The notes beneath the pieces were generated by a model, which saw only the letters and a list, made by a program, of their open reading frames with translations, was not told where the DNA came from and did no database searches. The position numbers and the translations under genes are program-made. A DNA stretch of 64,000 bases from Chara braunii (lineage: Eukaryota; Streptophyta; Charophyceae; Charales; Characeae): NCBI GenBank assembly GCA_003427395.1, contig BFEA01000550.1, forward strand, positions 292,004 through 356,003, given 5' to 3'. Below are positions 23,692-35,832 of the stretch, one piece after another; within the stretch, counting starts at the first letter, position 1; each line of letters begins with the position of its first letter.

Positions 23692-25000
23692 GATTTCGAG
23701 AATGCTTCGTCCTTTTTTGGCTTTTCTGTCCCCTTGCAATTGCGTCGTTGTCAAAGTGAATTCCGGGGGCAAGGTCCCATTTGCACGGATTAGGAGATTT
23801 TCGTCGTTGATCTCGGCAATCTACGGTATCTCTCGCTTAATCCGTGCAAGTGGGACCTAGCCTCGGTAGCAGGGCGGTGGTAGTTTTAGGTATAACCTTG
23901 GTGGTGGGTATAGCGAATTCAGTAGTTTTGTTAGGGCACCTTTTTTTTTTTTTTTTTAATTTCAAATCCAGAGGTGTAGTAATCGCTACAAANTGTTTTC
24001 AGGGGTCGGAAACAGGCATAGATCCTGGGCGAGGTACCACTACCGGTAGCAAAACAAAGAGGATAGGATGAAGCGCCTGAATTTGGATGGGTTTCGAGTA
24101 TAGATGCCGAAAAGCAGATCAATGTCGATTTTCTTCAGCTCTCTCCAAAGACGTCTTCATTCAGGCGTTCAATCAAATCCTCTTTGGTAGTGAGACCTTG
24201 GCCCCGCAGATTTCGAGAATGCTTCGTCCTTTTTTGGCTTTTCTGTCCCCTTGCAATTGCGTCGTTGTCAAAGTGAATTCCGGGGGCAAGGTCCCATTTG
24301 CACGGATTAGGAGATTTTCGTCGTTGATCTCGGCAATCTACGGTATCTCTCGCTTAATCCGTGCAAGTGGGACCTAGCCTCGATAGCAGGGTGGTGGTAG
24401 TTTTCGGTATAACCTTGGTGGTGGGTGTAGCGAATTCAGTAGTTTTGTTAGGGCACCTTTTTTTTTTTTTTTTTAATTTCAAATCCAGAGGTGTAGTAAT
24501 CGCTACAAAATATTTTCAGGGGTCGGAAACAGGCATAGATCATAGGCGAGGTCCCACTACCGGTAGCAAAACAAAGAGGATAGGATGAAGCGTGGATGAG
24601 TTTCGAGTATAGATGCTGAAAAGCAGATCAACGTCGATTTTCTGCAGCTCTCTCCAAAGACGTCTTCATTCAGGCGTTCAATCAAATCCTTTTTGCCGGT
24701 GAGACCTTGGCCCTGTAGATTTTGAAAATTCTTCGTTCTTTTTTGGTTCTTTTGTCCCCTTGCAATTGGGTCGTTGTCATAGTGAAGTAAAATCTGGGGG
24801 CAACGTCCCATTTGCACGGATTAGGAGATTTCGCTGTTGATCTCGACAATCTACGGTATCTCTCTCTTAATTCGTGCAAGTGGGACCTAGCCCCGGTAGC
24901 AGGGCGGTGGTAGTTTTAGGTATAACCTTGGTGGTGGGTATAGCGAATTCAGTAGTTTAGTTAGGGCACCTTTTTTTTTTTTTTTTTTTTTTTGGAGAGT
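23691..25000. repeat. ~515 bp tandem triplication with a long-stem inverted repeat
   Basis: Units start at about 23691, 24208 and 24719 with GATTTCGAGAATGCTTCGTC or a diverged form. Each carries GGTCCCATTTGCACGGATTA and its near-complement about 60 bp later, ending in GTGGGACC (first copy 23773-23857), making a stem of about 25 bp, and a T-run at its end. The third unit is more diverged. No protein is recognised. The first unit begins right at a mate-pair junction, so its count should be treated with care. Confidence 0.85.
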
Positions 25001-25264
25001 TAGGACACGGTTGGCTGAACTTTAGGTACGCCAGGGGCCAAGTCCCATTAGCAGCATTGAGCTGCCTCAACGCCTAAATCTGGACTCTTTTAGTGGGTAC
25101 ACCAATGAAAACAGCCTACCTCAGTGGGTATAGGGGGGCACGGAGCGTCTGGACTGGGTGATCGGGCGTCGTTGCACCGTAGCGGTTTAAAAAATTGGCA
25201 GCGGGGGGTCATGAAAGTCGTGACGACTCAATCCTTTTCGCACGAATATGACTGGAGCCATATC

Positions 25265-25524
25265 NNNNNNNNNNNNNNNNNNNNNNNNNNNNNNNNNNNN
25301 NNNNNNNNNNNNNNNNNNNNNNNNNNNNNNNNNNNNNNNNNNNNNNNNNNNNNNNNNNNNNNNNNNNNNNNNNNNNNNNNNNNNNNNNNNNNNNNNNNNN
25401 NNNNNNNNNNNNNNNNNNNNNNNNNNNNNNNNNNNNNNNNNNNNNNNNNNNNNNNNNNNNNNNNNNNNNNNNNNNNNNNNNNNNNNNNNNNNNNNNNNNN
25501 NNNNNNNNNNNNNNNNNNNNNNNN
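25265..25524. other. Assembly gap (N run)
   Basis: 260 unknown bases; open frames running through it are meaningless. Confidence 0.99.
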
Positions 25525-28500
25525 CCGTTCTCATTTTTTTTGTGTGGCGGTTGAAGTGAAGTCTTTTCCTTTTTTTTTTATATTTTGTATGCCTTTGGTC
25601 GTTCGTTCGTTCACGAGATTAAAGCGTGAACTTGACCGCTGCTAGGCATGTGGGGGTCGTTCGATTTGGCCATCGGCTCAATTTTCGGTCGATTTTTTTT
25701 TTTCCGTTGATGGCCATTAACGTGACGATTGTCGAAGTGGTCATGAATAGCAAATAAGAGGAAAAAATAGGGAATAAGAAAAAAAGTGTGAGATTGACGC
25801 ATTAGATTGAGATGAATTGTTATCTCTCTCTTCGTTGATGGCCATTAACGTTGACAGGACCGATGATTGTCGAAGTGGTCATGAATAGCAAATAAGGGGA
25901 AAAAATATGGAAGAAATCGGGAATAAGAAAAAAAGGAGAAAATGAAATGCCACAAAAAAAAAGAAGAGACATGTACCTACTAATTGTATTTACGAGGACT
26001 TGGTCCCCGCTTGCCTTCGGTTTCAGTCGTCGGGTAGGTGTTGTGGTCTTCTTTGTAGACCAATTTTTTTCCCTTTATTTTTCTGTATTATTTGTGACTG
26101 ACTACTGACCATTTTCTTATTATTTTTCATATTATACATTGAATATACGTACTATAAAAGGTCAGTACGTAAGCAAAAAAAAACGTGTGCAGAGAAGTTT
26201 GTGCTCATCTTGCATAATGTCAAACAGTGCCTATCTCATTTCATAATCACATGTGCAAGCGTGCGAATGCTCGGATAGAAGCAAGGGAGAAAGCCATTGT
26301 ATGTGCTAGTGCGTGCACGAGCTAGCAGCAGGGAGTCTGCGCTTTCTGATCCTCGCATGTCTATTGGCAAGCGATCTTGAGCAAGGATACATACGAAGTG
26401 AGAGGGAGAAGGAAAGGGAGAAATTAAGAGCACGAAGCAAGGGGGAGGAACAAGACGAGGGAGAAGAAAAAGGAGAAGGACAAGAAGGGGAAAGGAAGAT
26501 AGGTAGGGAAGAGGAAACTTACCTTCTGCAGCCATTGATAACACTAATCCGGGCGTAAGATCGGAGACCTTGTGTCTCTGCATTGTTTCAAGGTCGTTGC
26601 GAGTTGCGCTTCCAGGTCCTCGCATGTTTGTTGGGAAGCGATCTTGAACAAGGATACGCACGACGAAGTGAGAGGGAGAAGGAAAGGGAGGAAGTAAGAG
26701 TGCGAAGCACGGGGGAAGAAGAAGACGAGGGAGAGAAAAAGGAGAAGGGGAAGAAGGGGAAAGAAAGACAAGTAGGGAAGAGGGAACTTACCTTCTCCAG
26801 TCGTTGATAGCAGTAATCCGGGCGTAAGATCGGAGAGACGGGGCGATCGTTAGTAGTTGCAATGTTGTTTTTAACTCTCTTGACGAGCTATCCTAACGAC
26901 GACGACTACTACGAAGGAGCAGGAGAAAAAAACGGTAGGTTTCGAATCTTACGACTTACCTCATAGTTCTTCCATTGAAAGGAGGAGCAAAGAAAAATGG
27001 ATCTCCCATTACAATGTGGAAATATTGACTGTCACTTACATCGACGCACTGTCGTATGCGTGCATGTATCTATCGTGTAGCCAGTTTATGTAGCTTCCAT
27101 CGATGAGACGAACAAATTTGAGTGAATTTTCCGCTATAACTACTGCGTGTGTGTATGTGTATGAGAGAGAAAGGAAGAATGGAGAGCACGAAGCAAAAGG
27201 GGGAGGCAGCAGCAAGGAGAATGACGAAGAAGGAGAAAGGAGAAAGGAGAAAGAAGCAATCGGGAAGTTAACTCACCTGACGTGTGATGAGAAGGGTTTC
27301 AAAAAGGGTCATTTACAAATAAACCCTTCGGGAATATAAGTATTATACATTTGTAGTATGGATAGCATCAAAGTTGCCTATGGAATAAGGAACATGAGAA
27401 GATTTGGGGAAAACTGAGATGCAGACGAATAAGGATGAGGGACATGGAATCTGTAATGGCACACGCATTAACAATGGTGGTCACAGCTGCCTGAACCACT
27501 GACGATCCGATTAGCGGTAAGTTGTAGACAATGCAGCCAATGATCCTCAACACCGACGCCGATATTGTGGTTGTATCTGGCCGAAAAGAAGCGCAGAATA
27601 CATTTGTAGTACGGTAGTGTCATTATTCAAATTATTGTTATTAATAGTATATTGTTATTATTCCTAGTATTATTACTAATAACATTTGCTCTCACTATTA
27701 GTACCTGTCTCTTATACACATCTAGATGTGTATAAGAGACAGGTTGTAGACAATGCAGCCAATGATCCTCAACACCGACGCCGATATTGTGGTTGTATCT
27801 GGCCGAAAAGAAGCGCAGAATACATTTGTAGTACGGTAGTGTCATTATTCAAATTATTGTTATTAATAGTATATTGTTATTATTCCTAGTATTATTACTA
27901 ATAACATTTGCTCTCACTATTAGTACTGACATATCTTAGATTTTGGCCTACCAACGTGAAAGGACTGCATTCGCTGGAGAAAATAAGGAGAAGCGCTTGA
28001 AGGAGGAAAATAAGGGAGAAGAAGGATGACCTGCTTTTGTTGGATGTTCAAAACGATCTTCGGTGAAATAGAATAGATTGTTGTAATTATAGATCTTGAA
28101 CGACGAAATATGGCATGAAAGCGCAAATCAATTAGTTGCGCTAATTACTTCCATGTCCCAGGTACAAACCAGTCGATGCTCGTACAAATTTGAGTGATTC
28201 AGTACAGTGTCTGGAATGTGGTGATCTCAACGGAGAATTCAGCGACTCTTAGCATTTGGAAGGACTAGAGGGAACAGAAAGAGAAGCAGAAGGAAAAGAA
28301 AAAGAAGAAGAGGAAGGAGAGGGATTCGAGATATCGTACCTGCATTACGAATGATCCATGGAACATGCTTTCCGTGTGTTCTAGTTTTGCGTTAGAAGGG
28401 GAGCTCCTGGCAGAAGTAACGGGACGATGAGCAGAGAGGTGTTAGTCAAAGAGCGAGTCGGGAATGAGAAAGCAGGAAGTAGGGAATAGTGGTACATACC

Positions 28501-28840
28501 AGGTGTAAGGCGACGGGCATGTGGCCGAGATGAACTCGTATTTCAAAAAGTTGTTAACGTCATCTCACTATTTATATGTAGAACAGATAGGATCTACTTT
28601 TAGTAGTTTGACCGTTGTGCGTCATGTCAGGGAGAAGATTTGCTATGGTGTACGCTGTGGCGGATCATGAAGCACTGCACTAGGAAGGGAAAAAAATAGA
28701 AAGGGTAAATCCCTTGTTATACGGTCAGAATGTATTCCGAAATCATAGAAAATGTACACTATAGTAGATCTGTGTGTATATGCGGGTCTGAGGTAGGAAG
28801 AGAAACATGAAAAAAATAGAGTAAGCGGGAGTACTCACCT
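25525..28840. other. Polypurine-rich DNA with recurring minus-strand splice donors
   Basis: The segment 25700-25780 is duplicated at 25830-25910. The block at about 26338-26523 is repeated at 26606-26794 with shared GATCGCTTGCC/GATCGCTTCCC and GTAAGATCGGAGA words. On the minus strand, donor-like GTAAGT, GTGAGT, GTACGA or GTATGT sites occur at 26520, 26789, 26957, 27274, 28339, 28496 and 28836, each followed by a pyrimidine-rich tract. Translated segments between them are short and end in stops, so they may be non-coding exons or a repeated module. No known protein is visible. Confidence 0.45.
27521..27926. other. Mate-pair junction inside an exact 184 bp duplication
   Basis: Copy one (27521-27704) and copy two (27743-27926) are identical as far as I can read, and the 38 bp between them (27705-27742) is the perfect paired Tn5 mosaic end. 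The duplication is therefore an assembly artefact; the true locus should have one copy. Confidence 0.97.
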
Positions 28841-29369
28841 TCATGATGAAATCAGTCGAATATAGTCAAATAATGCTAACAGGCGATGCAAAAGGTTCAT
28901 GAGATCTCCCCAAACGTTGTACATCCTCATCATAATCGCATCAGCCCATAAGCCTAATTTGTTTTTAAACGTTATCTTTGTTATTATTATTATTATTGTT
29001 ATTATCATTATTATTAGTAGTACTGTTACTAAATTTTGTGTGGTGAGGAAGAAAAACACGATCAGATATGACGTGAGGGCAAACGCACTGGCGATAGAGG
29101 AGGGAAATGCACGAGTTTCTCAAAGCAGAAACACACGCTGTTCATTCGATGAAAAAGACACAACGGTTCTGCCTCTTCATGAGTTGGTGAAACTCTGACG
29201 AAGGAGTTGTCACAAGCTCTTTGTTGTTGTGTACTTGGGTTGTCAATTCGTAGGTTGCCTTTAAGCTGTGTGATCGTAGTGTAGGTGATGAGTGTCGGGC
29301 AGAAAGAATAACTCTGGGTACGCATGCTGGGGTTGACGGTGAGGGTATTTTTTCATTGACAATCGAGTG

Positions 29370-29553
29370 CAGCGTCCTGGTTCTCTGTTGGCATAGTTCT
29401 ACTTTCTAGACTGTGTCTGGCTTCCTAACACTCAAAAAAGTTTTTGCAAATTGAAAGTTGTCACTCCGCCAACGCCCAAGTTTCTTATCTTATAATTATT
29501 ATTATTATTATTACTATTATTATTACTATTATTATTATTATTATTATTATTAC

Positions 29554-29592
<39 letters not shown>

Positions 29593-30173
29593 TATTATTA
29601 TTATTATTTAAAGAGCCTTCCACGATGCATACCCGAAAAAATCCAAATTCCTGAGCCAAGGTCTCAGGCGAAAGCAAGACGGTTAGTCAGTACCAAAATA
29701 TCACAGTCGGGTATCCAGTATCTGAGTTCAACAGACGTCCGAGCAACAGCCACATCTCAGAAGCAAGAATCACAATCCACAGTCAAAAAGTGTGACTCAC
29801 AGACCAAAGCAGCAATACACCCAGAAAGGCCTGAAAGGAATCACGCCTCAACATTTTGAAGCAAACAAACAAACCGATACAGAATGACACAGCAACACAA
29901 ACACACAAAGGCACAGACACGCAAGGACAATACGAAGAGAGAGACACGAATAGACACAAAGATAAACATGAAGACACAGACACACGCACAGAAAGAGAAG
30001 GGGAAAGCAGTGTCCTGGTTCTCTGTTGGCATAGTATCAAACACAGTTCTACTTTCTGGATTGTGTCTGGCTTCCTGACACTCAGAAACATTTTTGCAAA
30101 TTGAAAGCTGCCACTCCACCAACACCCAAGTTTCTTATCTTAAAATTATTATTATTATTACTATTATTATTAC

Positions 30174-30231
<58 letters not shown>

Positions 30232-30775
30232 GAAAGAGCCTTCCACGATGCATACCCGAAAAAATCCAAATTCCTGAGCCAAGGTCTCAGGCGAAAGCAA
30301 GATGGTTAGTCAGTACCAAAAGATCACAGTTGGGTATCCAGTATCTGAGTCCAACAGGCGTCCGAGCAACAGCCACATCTCAGAAGCAAGAATCACAATC
30401 CACAGTCAAAAAGCGTGACGCACAGACCAAAGCAGCAATACACCCAGAAAGGCCAGAAAGGAACCAAGCCTCAGCATTTTGAAGCAAACAAACAAACCGA
30501 CAAAGAATGACACAACAACACAAACACACACAAAGGCACAGACACGCAAGGACAATACGAAGAGAGAGACACAAAGAGACAAAGAGATACACATGAAGAC
30601 ACAGACACACGCACAGAAAGAGAAGGGGAAAGCAGCGTCCTGGTTCTCTGTTGGCATAGTATCAGGCAGAGTTCTACTTTTTGGACTGTGTCTCGCTTCC
30701 TGACACTCATAAAAGTTTTTGCAAATTGAAAGTTGTCACTCCGCAATGCCTAAGTTTCTTATCTTCTTCTTCTTC

Positions 30776-30824
<49 letters not shown>

Positions 30825-31511
30825 CAGGGTAACCGGCGTTTGGGACGGGCCGAACGCCCGAACCCGAATGCCCGAACGTATGGGACCCCTTGGGGATGCG
30901 TTCGGCCATTCAGACCGAACGCGGACCCAAAAAAAAAAAAAAAAAAAGTCATCAACAAAATCTGAAAAAAATATATGTTATGGAGAAAAATAAATTAAAC
31001 AAGATTTGCCTGAGCAAAACATCCAAATTCCTTACCAAATTTGAAATAAAAATAAATATGAAAAACAAATACCAAGAATAAAAATAACAAAAAACAAAAA
31101 AAGAATTAAATTTAGTGAGTGCACGAGCACGTTTTCGACACCGCCATATTTGGCGATTTTTCTTTTTTTTTTGCCATAGCTAAATGCCCTGAAAATTTAT
31201 AGACGTGTACTTAACATCATGCAAAACCCGCTAAAAAAGTTTCAAAAAATAATAAAATTGGTAAGACCGCGAACTAAAGTGAAAACAAAAAGTAAAAAGT
31301 GATAAAAAACGTGGGCGAGCACGTTTTGACACCGCCATCTTTGGCAATTTTTAATTCCTATTTGGCTGAGCCAAATGACTTGAAAAGGTATAGGCAGGTG
31401 CCTCGCGTCATAGGTTCGGACCCCGTACGGGACCCCGAACGCCCATACATAGGGAGGTCGGCCCGAGGACCTCCGTACGTACGGGCTGGTGACCCTGATT
31501 ATTATTATTAC

Positions 31512-31577
<66 letters not shown>

Positions 31578-31981
31578 TATTTAAAGAGCCTTCCACGATG
31601 CATACCCGAAAAAATCCAAATTTCTGAGCCAAGGTCTCAGGCGAAAGCAAGACGGTCAATCAGTAGCAAAAAATCACAGTTAGGTATCCAGGATCTGCGT
31701 CCAACGAGCGTCCGAGCAACATCCACATCTCAGAAGCAAGAATCACAATCCACAGTCAAAAAGCGTGACTCACAGACCGAAGCAGCAATACACCCAGAAA
31801 GGTCAGAAAGGAACCAGGCCTCAGCATTTTGAAGCAAACAAACAAACCGACACAGAATGACACAGCAGCACAAACACACAAAGGCACAAACACGCAAGTA
31901 CAATATGAACAGAGAGACACGAAGAGACACAGAGATACACAGGAAGACACAGACACACGCACAGAAAGAGAAGGGGAAAGG
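29370..31981. repeat. ~630 bp tandem triplication with (ATT)n tracts, third copy split by a MITE
   Basis: Units start near GTCCTGGTTCTCTGTTGGCATAG at about 29370, 30008 and 30637. Each contains an (ATT)n tract (29492-29608, 30146-30230, and 30769-30824 plus 31498-31580), then GAGCCTTCCACGATGCATAC, and a long CACAGA-rich segment. In the third unit the ATT tract is interrupted by the hAT-type element at 30825-31497. The open frames here (poly-Tyr, poly-Asn) are microsatellite translations. Confidence 0.92.
30825..31497 (+). mobile_element. hAT-type MITE, copy 1
   Basis: The 673 bp element starts CAGGGTAACCGGC and ends GCTGGTGACCCTG, short imperfect terminal inverted repeats typical of hAT elements, and is inserted in an ATT tract so that an 8 bp target duplication is compatible. 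The first ~90 bp are GC-rich with repeated CCGAACG words, followed by an A-run; the body is AT-rich with two copies of a GAGCACGTTTT(C)GACACCGCCAT block (about 31125 and 31315); the last ~80 bp are GC-rich with CGTACGG words. It has no transposase. Confidence 0.85.
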
Positions 31982-32037
31982 CAGACTTACCTGATCGCCT
32001 TACACTTCTGCGTTTAGTTGAGTGCATGTATGAGGAA

Positions 32038-32098
<61 letters not shown>

Positions 32099-32620
32099 GT
32101 GTGTGTGAGAGAGAAAAATATCTTTTATCTATAGGATAAACAATGCATCAGCTAGCGGTGAGTCTCGTGGCAGAGTCCATGATATTTCTATTGATAGGAT
32201 GAACAAAATCGTATAAGCCTTTCGCTCAAACATCGAAGTACACATTACCACGCTCGATCTTATGTACGGGAAGGAAATTATCTCCCTGCAATGAATCAAT
32301 CAATCAATCAACCAATCAATCAACCAATCAATGAAAAAAGAAAAAAAAGCAAAAAATGGGTATTTGCCCCATGTGCTTGTGTATATTCGTGTGTGTGTCT
32401 GTAACAGGGCAATGACTATGACTATGTAATCGTGAATTTGAATTGTACATGTTTGCAAAAGTATCAAGATTGTGATCATGAAATATACATCTTTACATGG
32501 TAATGGTCTCATATATTCGAAATTCACAGTGACTGTCAGTCAGTGTGACCGTGACTTTCGAATGTATCGGGACAATGAACTGTGCCACATGCAGTCCACC
32601 GACGACTGTAAGAAGACAGG

Positions 32621-32676
<56 letters not shown>

Positions 32677-33370
32677 AAGAAAGAAAGTGAAAGAGAAAGA
32701 ATGTAAAAAAGAGAAAGAAAAAAAGAAAGAGAGAGAAAGAGCGTCCGCGACTTGGCGCCCATTGCTGCTCTGCCTGCTGTTGCTCATACTGTTCGTTCTC
32801 CCATGCTCTCTCTGCATTCCTCTCTCTTTCTCTTCCTCTGTATCTTTTTACAATAGTAGTCCGAATGCATGTGGTGTATGTCATTGTCAAAAGACATTCG
32901 AAATTCATAATCACAACAATTGTGAGTCTCAAATGTATCGGATCATTACCTTTATTACATTCATTCGAAATTCATAATCACGATAATTGTGAGATAAAAA
33001 GATAGAAAAAAAAAAGGAAAAAAAAAAAAGAAAGAGACAACAAGACGAAGAGAAAGAGGGAGAAAGGAAGAGACGAAGAGAGAGAGAGAAAGAAAGAAAA
33101 AGAGACAGCAGGGGGAACATGAGGGAACGGGATGTAGTCTTTCTTTGCTTTTTTTTCCAGTTGTTACTCGCATCGCTCTGGCAGAAAAAACGAGTCCCTC
33201 GCTTTCTAATCACCTTCAGTCATATTCAATCTCTTTTATCAAAGTTGTATCACGTCAAAGCTGCCAGTCAGGTTCCTTGCCGACGTGGCGAAACGTTGAG
33301 TCGAATCAGAATGTCATTTGATAACTACCGTAGTAGTAGAGTGACGCGCATGTCCTAATAATGTCAAGCA
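31982..33370. other. Microsatellite-rich intergenic DNA
   Basis: It holds (GT)n at 32041-32106, a CAATCAAT repeat at 32292-32335, (GA)n at 32626-32672 and A/G-rich stretches at 32690-32740 and 33000-33110. A diverged repeated phrase TTCGAAATTCA(TAATCAC) occurs near 32516, 32898 and 32963. A minus-strand donor-like site lies at 31985. No gene is recognised. Confidence 0.6.
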
Positions 33371-34610
33371 AAAGCAAAGTAGCTTTAGTGTGATTTCGCA
33401 GCAGTCTGTTTTTTTTTGTTTTTATTTTTTTAAGAAAGAGGATGACTTTGAGATATCATCATTAAACTGACCAGCTCCACGTAGGTCAAAATGATTATTT
33501 TTTTAGTTTATTTTATTGTATCTGCATTCGAACTTAGGTTTGTATTTCAACTCTCCATAGTCATGTCGTAAGTTTGGGCGTCAGAAATTTGTCCAGCTAG
33601 CGCCGATGCGCATTGTCATAACAACACTAAGGGACAATAGGAAGGACAAAGAGGGAAGGACAAAAGGGGGAGCTAAAAGAAGCAGACGAAAGTAGATAAA
33701 CAACGAGAACAGTAGGAAATACAAAAAACAACATGACAACGACCGTGTTGTTTTCAATAACTTGATTGAGCTTAAGTACTTATGTGCTTTCGTCTTCTTT
33801 TTTCAAAGAAAAAAAAAAAAAGCGACAGCTTCGGTATATAATCATTGAGCTAGTCTACTACAAGTAATTCAAAATTATTTTATTCTGTTCATCTAAATCT
33901 TTTTTGCCAAACGTATTTCACAAGCCCTGCGTTAGTCTCACCATGAAATCATGAACCACAAGCTTTTCATACTGACAAACAGATCTATACATTAGATGAA
34001 AAAAGATAGACAGAGAAGTATATAAAAGTTTGTATATGAATTAGAGTATGACGTTATGAAAAAACGAAATTTGTTTCCGAAGTATTCTAACTTGTTTTTA
34101 GTCTCTCTGTATATATATCACTATATTCTCAACTACAATTCTTTAGTATTATCATTATTATTCAATTTTCATCATTCTACTTTTGTTTTTGCAAATACAA
34201 TATATTTTAACAAATTAATATAAAAATAAAATTTGATTTTTTATACTGCATTTTAATATAAAGTACAATAATATTCATTTCTTAACATAAAATCTTCTAT
34301 TCTTATAACGTAAGCCACAAAATTCGATTTATTATATTGTATTTGAATATATAATACAACAATATTCATTTTTTAACATAAACTTATTTATTCTTATAAC
34401 ATATCCTTATTAATAATAATAGTAGACATATATGTTTACATCATCAATATATTTATACTATGGGACATAAATTATTTAGACAAATTTCTATGCACTATTA
34501 ATATATTTCATTTTTATAATTTTGACTCATAATTTTTTTGCTTTTTATTTTTAAAAATAACAAGTCATATAATACAAAGATTAATAGTCGAATTTATATT
34601 TGTCCATATA
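33371..34610. other. Left part of an AT-rich island, no gene seen
   Basis: Base composition drops to strongly AT-rich here and stays so until about 43.0 kb. I see no coding sequence, only A/T runs and short repeats such as TTTTAATATA AAGTACAATAATATTCAT and a variant about 90 bp later. Confidence 0.6.
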
Positions 34611-34618
34611 TTCATACA

Positions 34619-34718
34619 CAGGGTTGCCGGCGTTCGGGACGGGCTGAATGCCCGAACCCGAATGCCCGAACGTACGGGACCCCTTCGGAAGGCGTTCGGC
34701 CGTTTGGGCCGAAAGTGG

Positions 34719-34749
<31 letters not shown>

Positions 34750-35391
34750 CGTTTTCAATCAATTCCGAAAAACAAATATGTTATGGAGAAACATAGACTA
34801 AACAACATTTGCCTGGGAAATCCATCCAAATTCTTTACCAAATTTGAATTAAAAATCAAATATAGAAAATAAACACTATGATAAAAATGAGAAAAAATAA
34901 AAAGAGAATTAAAATGAGTGAGTGTACCGGCACCTTTTCGACATCGATATCTTTGCCGATTTTTAATTTTTTTTGGCATTAACAAATGCCCTGAAAATTT
35001 ACAGATATGTATTTTACATAATCAATAACTCATTAAAAAAAATTCAAAAAATAATAAAATAGTTCAGGCCCCGAAATAAAGTGAAAACAAAAAGTTAAAA
35101 GTGAAAAAAAATAAAATAGTGAGTGGGCGAGCACGTTTTAACACCCCCATCTTTGAAGATTTTTAATGTTTTTTTGGCTAAGCAGAATGCCTTCAAAATT
35201 TATAGGCATGTAGGATACATCATAGGGAACTCACAAAAAAAACTTTAGAAAAACAAACTTATTTTTAAACCCCGAAATATGTTTTGGCGGGGGCCGAACT
35301 TGGAGGTGTTTGGCCCCCGAACGGGACCCCGAACGCCCGAACGTTCGGGGGCCAGCCCGGGGGCCCCCGAACATTCGGTCAGGTAACCCTG
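34619..35391 (+). mobile_element. hAT-type MITE, copy 2, with exact 8 bp target duplication
   Basis: The 773 bp element starts CAGGGTTGCCGGC and ends CAGGTAACCCTG. It is flanked on both sides by TTCATACA (34611-34618 and 35392-35399), the 8 bp target duplication expected of hAT. It has the same plan as copy 1: GC-rich CCGAACG-rich left end, A-run, AT-rich body with two GAGCACGTTTT-type blocks, GC-rich right end. It is non-autonomous. Confidence 0.93.
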
Positions 35392-35521
35392 TTCATACAT
35401 ATTCATTTAGTTCTTATATATTTTTTGTGTATTGTTTATATTTTTGTTGTGTTGGTGAAAAAACAGGACCATATTATTTCATATTCGGAAGTCTGAAGAC
35501 TACTGAAGTTATAGTTTATTT

Positions 35522-35592
35522 TTGCCCGGATTTTTTTTTGCATTTTCGCGAATAGTTTATGGTATTGTAAATAACCCAATTATTGCGCCAGG
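35522..35592 (+). pseudogene. Upstream half of a gene split by a hAT element (unrecognised)
   Basis: A plus-strand open frame reads LPGFFFAFSRIVYGIVNNP and ends at codons for IIAPG exactly where the hAT-type terminus CAGGGTTACC begins. The last 8 bp (GCGCCAGG, 35585-35592) reappear, inverted, next to the coding half at 35833-36627, which starts in phase with the codons that should follow. So these are two parts of one exon. The protein family is not known to me; it is rich in aromatic and hydrophobic residues. The 5' exon limit is not clear. Confidence 0.6.
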
Positions 35593-35705
35593 CAGGGTTA
35601 CCAGCCCGTACGTACGGAGGCCCCCGAGCGGACCTCCATACGTTCGGGCGTTCGGGGTTCCGTACGGGGTCCGAACCCAACGGCGTTCGGCGCCCTCAAA
35701 AAATT
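35593..35705 (-). mobile_element. hAT-type element, right end in inverted orientation
   Basis: CAGGGTTACCAGCCCGTACG followed by GC-rich CGGGCGTTCGGG words is the reverse complement of the right end of copy 1. The matching left end in the same orientation is not found to the right before the coding half, so the element is interrupted. AT-rich sequence follows. Confidence 0.8.
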
Positions 35706-35832
35706 ATTTTGAGATTATTTATTTACGGCAAAAACAAAATTATTTGCATCATAACTAATTTTAAAACCTCTCTAAATTTTGTAAAAAAATATCAACAAAA
35801 ACATTGATGAGAGAAAAATTCAAATATATTAT

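Noticed and set aside
29458-31832. Poly-Tyr and poly-Asn proteins
   Set aside because: They are translations of (ATT)n microsatellites in tandem repeats.
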